Below are positions 14,222-18,582 of a DNA stretch of 18,582 bases, in pieces. The position numbers and the translations under genes were made by a program. This stretch comes from Chloroflexota bacterium (GTDB lineage: Bacteria; Chloroflexota; Anaerolineae; Anaerolineales; UBA11579): positions 1-18,582 of the forward strand of contig DNGN01000191.1 in assembly GCA_003486225.1 (NCBI GenBank). Reading direction: 5' to 3'. Below the pieces are notes generated by a model. It was given only the letters and a program-made list of their open reading frames with translations. It did no database searches and was not told where the DNA came from. Position 1 is the first letter of the stretch; every line of letters starts with the position of its first letter.

Positions 14222-14227
14222 TATAAT
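14222..14227 (+). promoter_or_regulatory. -10 element of the GT-B-like gene
   Basis: A perfect TATAAT lies 73 bases upstream of ATG 14301 within an AT-rich stretch; the start would be near 14234. No convincing -35 is present. The 240-base divergent gap 14061-14300 otherwise shows only a weak CAGGT/ACCTG hairpin near 14135. Confidence 0.5.
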
Positions 14228-14300
14228 TAATCTGCGCTGAATCACCCCAGTTCTTCCCCCTGGCAAGACCATTCAATATTGCAGATCCGTCAAGTATACG

Positions 14301-15323
14301 ATGGAAAAGATCCTGTTTATTTGTGGGTCGCTAAATCAGACCCGGATGATGCATAAAATCTCGCGTTTTCTTGGTGAAACGTCTGAGTGTTATTTCTCGC
14401 CATATTATGCCGACGGGTTTGTCAACCTGCTGGCCAAGCATGGGTTCCTGAATTTCTCCATTTTGGCAGGCAAACATCAGCAGGCAACAGTGGATTATTT
14501 GCAAAAGAACAACCTGACGATCGATTGGCGCGGGGAGCAGCACAATTTTGACCTGGTGGTAACCGGCAGCGACCTGATCGTTCCAAAAAATGTGCGCGGG
14601 AGACGGCTGATCCTAATTCAGGAAGGCATCATGACCCGCGAATCCCTGGTTTACTATTTGGTCAAGTGGTTTAGGCTGCCTCGCTACCTGGCGAATACTT
14701 CGGCCACCGGGCTTTCTGATCAATACGATATTTTTTGTGTGGCCTCTACAGGATATCGGGACTGGTTCATCAAGAAAGGGGTAAAGCCTGAAAAGATCAT
14801 TGTCACGGGCATCCCGAATTTTGATCATTTCGAAGTGCTGAGAGGGAGCCGTTCCCCATATACCGGCTATGTTCTGGTGGCCACTTCTCCCTTGCGGGAA
14901 TGTTTCCTGCATGACGACCGCAAGAAATTTCTCAAAGCCTGTTATCAGATTGCCCAGGGCCGCCAGTTGATCTTTAAACTCCACCCATCCGAAAAAGTCA
15001 ATCGGGCCAAGCGTGAGGTCCGGAAATATTGCCCAGGTTCGATGGTGTTGATAGAAGGTGATGTGGATACGTTGATCGCCAATGCCGATGCCGTGATTAC
15101 CCAGGAGTCATCGTGCTCGTTTACCGCCGTGGCTCTGGGAAAGGAACTCCACTCCTACCTGGATGTAGATCAACTGCGCCGGTTGTTACCCATTCAAAAC
15201 AACGGGACTTCAGCACAGCGGATTGCAAAAATCTGCTGCAATGTACTGGAAACCCCGCTGCCAATCTTGCGCCAGGTGAGAGCCGGGTTTAGATCTCGCC
15301 CTAAATGGGAGAAGCTGGACTAA
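14301..15323 (+). CDS. GT-B-fold glycosyl- or glycerophosphotransferase-like protein
   Basis: The 340-residue protein is soluble and has two Rossmann-like halves. The N-terminal half begins with the strand MEKILFICGS. The C-terminal half has LIFKLHPSEKVNR (223-235) and DTLIANADAVITQESSCSFT (256-275). This K-x-HP followed by D...S..D..I.-.-SS pattern is shared by CDP-glycerol glycerophosphotransferases, capsule polysaccharide transferases and UDP-GlcNAc 2-epimerase-like proteins. In these the His, Glu and Ser residues hold the nucleotide-sugar diphosphate. It therefore probably acts in surface polysaccharide or teichoic-acid-like polymer synthesis, but donor and acceptor are unknown. It is alone, with no other cell-surface genes adjacent. 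The ribosome site before ATG 14301 is weak, yet the N-terminus fits the fold. A 104-base gap with no clear terminator separates it from the convergent flavodoxin gene. Confidence 0.68.
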   Translation: MEKILFICGSLNQTRMMHKISRFLGETSECYFSPYYADGFVNLLAKHGFLNFSILAGKHQQATVDYLQKNNLTIDWRGEQHNFDLVVTGSDLIVPKNVRGRRLILIQEGIMTRESLVYYLVKWFRLPRYLANTSATGLSDQYDIFCVASTGYRDWFIKKGVKPEKIIVTGIPNFDHFEVLRGSRSPYTGYVLVATSPLRECFLHDDRKKFLKACYQIAQGRQLIFKLHPSEKVNRAKREVRKYCPGSMVLIEGDVDTLIANADAVITQESSCSFTAVALGKELHSYLDVDQLRRLLPIQNNGTSAQRIAKICCNVLETPLPILRQVRAGFRSRPKWEKLD

Positions 15324-15427
15324 ACGGCCTGCCAGGCGTGCTGCAATATCTGCCTTAAAAGGAAATCCCCCCCATTTTTTTGGATCATAATCTCTCTATG
15401 CTCTGGCTTGTGTGGCAGTGCCCGGCT

Positions 15428-15940
15428 TTAGAGGGTAAGGTGGTTCTCGATCTTTTCCAGGGCTTGTGTAGTCCATACCCGGATTTTCTGCCATTTTCTC
15501 AGGTCAATGGTGGGGACCAGCCATGCCAGCCACTTGGGCATGATTTCACCGGCAGCCTGGCGGTCAAATTTTCCCGCAAAGAAGGCTTCATCTACCGGGT
15601 CGATCAGCTCGCGCACTTCCTCGGTGAAAGCCTGCCGGTTGCGCCGGCTTTTCTCATCGTCACCCACATTGGTGATATGGACGGTGAACAGAACGACCGC
15701 GATTTGGCGAAGGTCCTCCTGCATGGTTTTTACAAATTCCACGGCTTCGGGCAGCCAGGTGGCGTAATTGACAGCGCTGCCAAGAAAAACTCCCTGATAG
15801 CCTTCCAGTGAGTGGACGTCTTTCATGGCCTTAAGCTCGACCTCCTGCCCAGCTTCGCGCGCAGTCTTTGCGATCGCGTCGGCGACCTGCATGGTTGCCC
15901 CAAAACGGGTGGCATAGGTGATCAGGACTTTCAAGCTCAC
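15428..15940 (-). CDS. Flavodoxin-domain protein, HemG-like
   Basis: The 170-residue protein has a flavodoxin fold. TYATRFGATMQVADAIA (8-24) is the FMN-phosphate loop with T8 and T16. GVFLGSAVNYATWLPEAVEF (50-69) forms the second flavin loop, and DLRKWQKIRVW lies near the C-terminus. Length and the C-terminal DLRxWxxIRxW pattern agree with HemG-type flavoproteins, which oxidise protoporphyrinogen IX to protoporphyrin using quinone. Many proteins with this domain have other or unknown redox roles, and no haem genes are nearby. The start codon is GTG 15940 with no strong ribosome site. It follows the small lipoprotein gene by 13 bases, so it is probably translated from the same mRNA, driven from the promoter near 16320-16348. 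Confidence 0.78.
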   Translation of the reverse strand: MSLKVLITYATRFGATMQVADAIAKTAREAGQEVELKAMKDVHSLEGYQGVFLGSAVNYATWLPEAVEFVKTMQEDLRQIAVVLFTVHITNVGDDEKSRRNRQAFTEEVRELIDPVDEAFFAGKFDRQAAGEIMPKWLAWLVPTIDLRKWQKIRVWTTQALEKIENHLTL

Positions 15941-15953
15941 GGGTGCGGCCTGC

Positions 15954-16265
15954 TTACGCTTGGTGCTCTCGGCTTCTCCGGTGGCTGCCTCTCCCGCTAC
16001 CGCCGAAGAACGAAATCACACCAAGTATAAACCCGAAGTTGTACCAGCCGCCGTTGTTATGCACTTCGTACATGCTGACATCATCATTGAAGAGGGAAAT
16101 CACGAAGGTGAAAAATGAAATAAAGCCGTGCCATAACCCATGCCAGAAGCCGGCAATCTCCCCGTCTGGATTGGTCTGATCGGTAAACACGTTTGGTCCA
16201 GGTGCACAGCTGGTTAGGGAGAACAGCAAAATTAAAAACAACCCGATGGTGAAAATTTTTCTCAT
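15954..16265 (-). CDS. Small conserved lipoprotein with membrane segments, function unknown
   Basis: The 103-residue product begins with a signal peptide ending in the lipobox LTSC, with C20 as the lipidated residue. The mature part contains FWHGLWHGFISFFTFVISLF (40-59), NDDVSMYEVHNNGGWYNFGF (60-79) and a second hydrophobic stretch, followed by a basic tail. The WHGLWHG and hydrophobic pattern is one I associate with a widespread family of uncharacterised small bacterial proteins. That is recognition from memory, not a database result. AAGGAG seven bases before ATG 16265 fixes the start. It is the first gene of a two-gene unit with the flavodoxin protein, so a link to membrane redox chemistry is possible but unproven. 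Confidence 0.78.
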   Translation of the reverse strand: MRKIFTIGLFLILLFSLTSCAPGPNVFTDQTNPDGEIAGFWHGLWHGFISFFTFVISLFNDDVSMYEVHNNGGWYNFGFILGVISFFGGSGRGSHRRSREHQA

Positions 16266-16319
16266 CGATCTGCTCCTTGAGTAAAATACCCTAAACTCAT
16301 TTGAAACTATATCTTATTA

Positions 16320-16348
16320 ATAATATAACCTTTGTGGGGTGTTGTCTA
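16320..16348 (-). promoter_or_regulatory. Sigma-70 promoter of the lipoprotein-flavodoxin unit
   Basis: TAGACA (16348-16343) and TATTAT (16325-16320) on the minus strand are 17 bases apart, each matching consensus at five of six positions. The start near 16313 gives a leader of about 48 bases. Confidence 0.6.
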
Positions 16349-16365
16349 TTCTGGATTGGGTTACT

Positions 16366-16884
16366 TTATGTCACCATTGCTTCCAATGTGCTGCGCCGCT
16401 CTTCAAAACCTGGGTCTGAGACCATCGGCAGGCATTCCAGGACAGTCCGCTCGCTCATAAATAACTTTGCAGCAAATGCGATACAGGTTGCCTCTCCGCA
16501 CTCCCCGCAGTTGGTCTGCGGCAGCAGGGCATAGATATCTAACGGGCGCAGAATCCGGGTGGGGCGGGTGATGGCGGTCAGTTGCTCTCTATTATCCCAG
16601 GTGACGTTAATCGCTTCCACCAAATTCTTGAGCAGGTTTTCTCCTTCTTCGTTGTCGGTTACCTGGGTAATGAGAACTTTATCCTCCAGCAATGTGAGGA
16701 AGCCTGGCCGCCGCCGGAAGGTCAGGCTGTGTTTATCTGGATTGAAACGGATGATTCCTGGCAGGGTTGCCAGGTAGGGGATGACCTCTTTCAGGGAGCG
16801 TGTGGGTGTGCCCACCACCTGGATCTTGCCGGGCTCAGCCAGGCAGGGCAGGGTGCGGGTGAGATGGATGGCTTCAAGATACAT
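16366..16884 (-). CDS. [4Fe-4S] domain protein (CODH/ACS gamma-type cluster motif)
   Basis: The 172-residue protein has an N-terminal part of about 115 residues of unknown fold and a C-terminal iron-sulfur domain. Cysteines C126, C129, C134 and C151 make the pattern C-x2-C-x4-C-x16-C in LPQTNCGECGEATCIAFAAK. This pattern is known from the small Fe-S domain of the corrinoid iron-sulfur protein (acetyl-CoA synthase gamma), RnfB-like proteins and corrinoid activators. The N-terminal part shows no corrinoid or flavin motif I can name. I start it at ATG 16884, with GAGGA six bases upstream, rather than at the upstream ATG 16911, which lacks such a site. The start lies 11 bases inside the end of the HAD phosphatase gene, so the two are translationally coupled. 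Electron transfer or reductive activation is a plausible role, not shown. Confidence 0.78.
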   Translation of the reverse strand: MYLEAIHLTRTLPCLAEPGKIQVVGTPTRSLKEVIPYLATLPGIIRFNPDKHSLTFRRRPGFLTLLEDKVLITQVTDNEEGENLLKNLVEAINVTWDNREQLTAITRPTRILRPLDIYALLPQTNCGECGEATCIAFAAKLFMSERTVLECLPMVSDPGFEERRSTLEAMVT

Positions 16885-17557
16885 GAGATTCCTCTTCTGG
16901 CATGCTCCCATTGAGGTGCGACTCCAGCCAGCTTTTCATATCCTTTACCTGCTCGAACAAAGCATAAGGATTTTGCTGCGCCAACAGAGTTGGATTTGCA
17001 TTTCTGTCCCAGGAGACGCTGATCGGCTGAAGGCCTGTACTCCTGGCGATGGTCACATCTGTGGGGGCATCGCCGACATAGCAGACCGTCTCGGGTGGGA
17101 TTTGCCAGCTCTCCAATACTTTTAGGATGCTGGCTTTTTTTCCAGACCCCATCAGGGACCCGGTTTCGACGGCCTCGAAATAGCCATTCAGGCTGAAGTA
17201 CTTGAGAGAGATCTCTGCAGATCGGCGGCTTTTTCCGGTGACAATAGCCTGACGTATATCATGTTGGTGAAGCAGGTCAAGGATTTCTTGGATGCCGGGG
17301 AAAGCCCCGATCCGATGTTGCTGGTGTAAAACCTCGTAATGGTCAAAAAAGAGGCGGGTGCACTCTTCCCACTGCGTTTGCGGTACCAACTGCCTGAGGA
17401 TGCCGGGTTCTGTGGGGCCAAACCTGGCGATGATCTCGTCATGCGTGTAATGATTTCCGGTCAGCTGGAAGGCTGTCCGCACGATGGCTTCTACGGAAAC
17501 AAATACCGTGTCCCCCAGCGTGCCATCCATATCGAAGATCGCTCCCTGAATCTGCAT
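16874..17557 (-). CDS. HAD-superfamily hydrolase, phosphoglycolate phosphatase-like
   Basis: This is a cytoplasmic phosphatase of 227 residues. Motif I is FDMDGTLGDT with nucleophile D9 and acid/base D11; motif II is IVTGKSR with T107; the motif III lysine is K140 or K141 in GSGKKAS; motif IV is YVGDAPTD with D163 and D167. The cap of about 80 residues between motifs I and II puts it in the helical-cap (C1) group that includes Gph, PpaX and beta-phosphoglucomutase. The substrate cannot be deduced. The gene starts two bases after the stop of the CPBP protease gene and overlaps the Fe-S gene by 11 bases, so these three are most likely one transcript. Confidence 0.9.
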   Translation of the reverse strand: MQIQGAIFDMDGTLGDTVFVSVEAIVRTAFQLTGNHYTHDEIIARFGPTEPGILRQLVPQTQWEECTRLFFDHYEVLHQQHRIGAFPGIQEILDLLHQHDIRQAIVTGKSRRSAEISLKYFSLNGYFEAVETGSLMGSGKKASILKVLESWQIPPETVCYVGDAPTDVTIARSTGLQPISVSWDRNANPTLLAQQNPYALFEQVKDMKSWLESHLNGSMPEEESHVS

Positions 17558-17559
17558 GC

Positions 17560-18507
17560 TTAGGAATCCTGTTCTCCTGATGGGGAACGGGTGTCTGTGG
17601 TGCCTCGCAGGAAGATCCAGATGCTCATAAACGTGAAGCCTAAAGAGCCGATAAAGCCTGCCATCAGTGGTCCGATGAGCGGGTTAGGATCGCCGGTGGT
17701 GAACAAAAAGACCGCCGAGGCTGTACCATTCAGGACGGCATGCCCGATCACGGCAGGCCAGACTGATTTGGCGCGCAGCGTAACCCAACCGAAGAATGTG
17801 CCCAGCACAAATGCCACCCAGATGAACATCAGCACGCCTGCCCATGGAGCCCCAGGGTAACCGTAGCCATAGTTGTATCCCATGGCAATCACCGGCGCGT
17901 GCCACACCCCCCAGATTACACCCATCAGGAGGTAGGTTTTTCGCTCGCCGAGCGGCAGCAGTTTGGGCTGTAGATAGGCGCGCCAGCCGAACTCTTCTCC
18001 AAAGACCGGCACCAGGTTGAGGATAGGGGATAGCAGGATGGCCTGGAAAATCTGGATGGCGGCGATGGTTCCGCTGCTGAGTGTGATCTCTTCAGTTCCC
18101 TGGCTGTTTTGGGCCAGCATCTCACTGAATGCCTGCAAGCTGGGATCAAAGTGCTGCGGGAAGAAGACAAAATAGAGCAGGCCTCCTACCGCTACCAGGA
18201 GCGGTGTACCGAACCAGGCCAGCGCCCAATACGGCCATCTCTGCCGGACATTGAACTGCAGCCAGGTGCCTTGCCAGCCTTCGCGCGTTACCAGACGGGT
18301 GATCAGATGGGCGATTGCCGGGGAGAACATGTAAGTAGTAGCCATCAGGATGTGGGCTTCGGTGAAGCCAATCTCGGGGATCAACATCGGGCTGTTGGCT
18401 AGTCCTCCGCGCAGGAAGATCACTAAACCTGTGGCCCAGGAGAGACCAAAAGCCAGGGTAAGAAAAATTGTAATGCGATTGCGATCAATTTTAGGCGTAA
18501 TATCCAT
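17560..18507 (-). CDS. CPBP (Abi) family intramembrane glutamic protease
   Basis: The 315-residue membrane protein has about eight helices. The three CPBP motifs are complete: GEEFGWRAYLQP with E171, E172 and R176; WGVWHAPV with H203; and GHAVLNG with H256 and N260. These residues form the Rce1-like active site within the membrane. Family members cleave prenylated proteins in eukaryotes; in bacteria they process peptides or bacteriocin-related substrates or confer self-immunity. No bacteriocin precursor is visible beside it. ATG 18507 has only a weak ribosome site, and 15 bases separate it from the stop of the preceding partial gene, so read-through transcription is likely. Confidence 0.88.
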   Translation of the reverse strand: MDITPKIDRNRITIFLTLAFGLSWATGLVIFLRGGLANSPMLIPEIGFTEAHILMATTYMFSPAIAHLITRLVTREGWQGTWLQFNVRQRWPYWALAWFGTPLLVAVGGLLYFVFFPQHFDPSLQAFSEMLAQNSQGTEEITLSSGTIAAIQIFQAILLSPILNLVPVFGEEFGWRAYLQPKLLPLGERKTYLLMGVIWGVWHAPVIAMGYNYGYGYPGAPWAGVLMFIWVAFVLGTFFGWVTLRAKSVWPAVIGHAVLNGTASAVFLFTTGDPNPLIGPLMAGFIGSLGFTFMSIWIFLRGTTDTRSPSGEQDS

Positions 18508-18522
18508 TTAATTTGTGAGCCT

Positions 18523-18582
18523 TTATGTAGAGATTAGTTCCACCATCGAGCCGCGCGGCCCTTTGGTCACTTCCAGCCGGGT
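18523..18582 (-). CDS. C-terminal end of a small protein, possibly cold-shock domain
   Basis: Nineteen codons before a TAA at 18523 read TRLEVTKGPRGSMVELIST. The stretch LEVTKGPRG fits the last strand of cold-shock proteins (typically FEVxxGPKGPQA). The rest of the gene lies beyond the window, so both the reading frame and the family are tentative. Confidence 0.4.
   Translation of the reverse strand, partial: TRLEVTKGPRGSMVELIST

Noticed and set aside
15324..15427. Terminator between the convergent transferase and flavodoxin genes
   Set aside because: There is a T7 tract near 15375, but no adequate stem directly before it on either strand.
16885..16911. Longer Fe-S protein from ATG 16911
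   Set aside because: It would overlap the HAD gene by 38 bases and has no good ribosome site, while ATG 16884 has GAGGA at six bases.
1..18582. CRISPR, toxin-antitoxin, defence or mobile element system
   Set aside because: No spaced direct repeats, transposase, integrase, nuclease or restriction motifs are visible; the CPBP protease alone is not evidence for a defence or bacteriocin locus.

Overview
The window looks like chromosomal DNA of a Chloroflexota bacterium, most likely Anaerolineae. This is inferred from moderate G+C, frequent TTG starts, the prfA-prmC-tsaC operon, and a large TPR/acidic-linker/membrane/metalloprotease protein of a style common in that class. It is not proven by any marker gene. 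I see no rRNA, tRNA, CRISPR array, insertion sequence or phage gene. Almost every gene is on the minus strand; only an OsmC-family gene and one glycosyltransferase-like gene are on the plus strand.

Positions 1-1900 carry a two-component pair on the minus strand: a NarL/LuxR response regulator followed by a multi-pass membrane protein with an extracytoplasmic PDZ-like segment, cut by the window edge and probably the kinase. The 420-base divergent region 1844-2264 is the most unusual part. On the plus strand it shows a promoter-like sequence, a perfect 11-bp hairpin with a G5 loop, a bulged 10-bp stem, and an intrinsic terminator with a C6 loop that could pair with the G5 loop or with an upstream G-rich segment. 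It reads as a structured RNA leader or attenuator ahead of the OsmC gene, or as a free-standing small RNA.

Positions 2265-7310 hold OsmC, a convergent membrane-anchored rhodanese behind a shared bidirectional terminator, and an ACAD-GT39-membrane-protein cluster. Positions 7520-9871 encode one very composite protein: TPR, acidic linker with Pro-x-Trp motifs, transmembrane helix, Ser/Thr/Pro linker and an HExxH peptidase. Positions 10114-12668 are the translation-fidelity operon: release factor 1, its Gln methyltransferase and the t6A enzyme. Its 3' region holds a terminator preceded by a C-rich, anti-Shine-Dalgarno-like stretch, a possible small RNA.

Positions 12789-15323 hold an MFS exporter and a divergent solitary GT-B-like transferase. 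Positions 15428-18582 hold a HemG-like flavodoxin, a small conserved lipoprotein, a [4Fe-4S] domain protein overlapping a HAD phosphatase, a CPBP intramembrane protease, and the last 19 codons of what may be a cold-shock protein.
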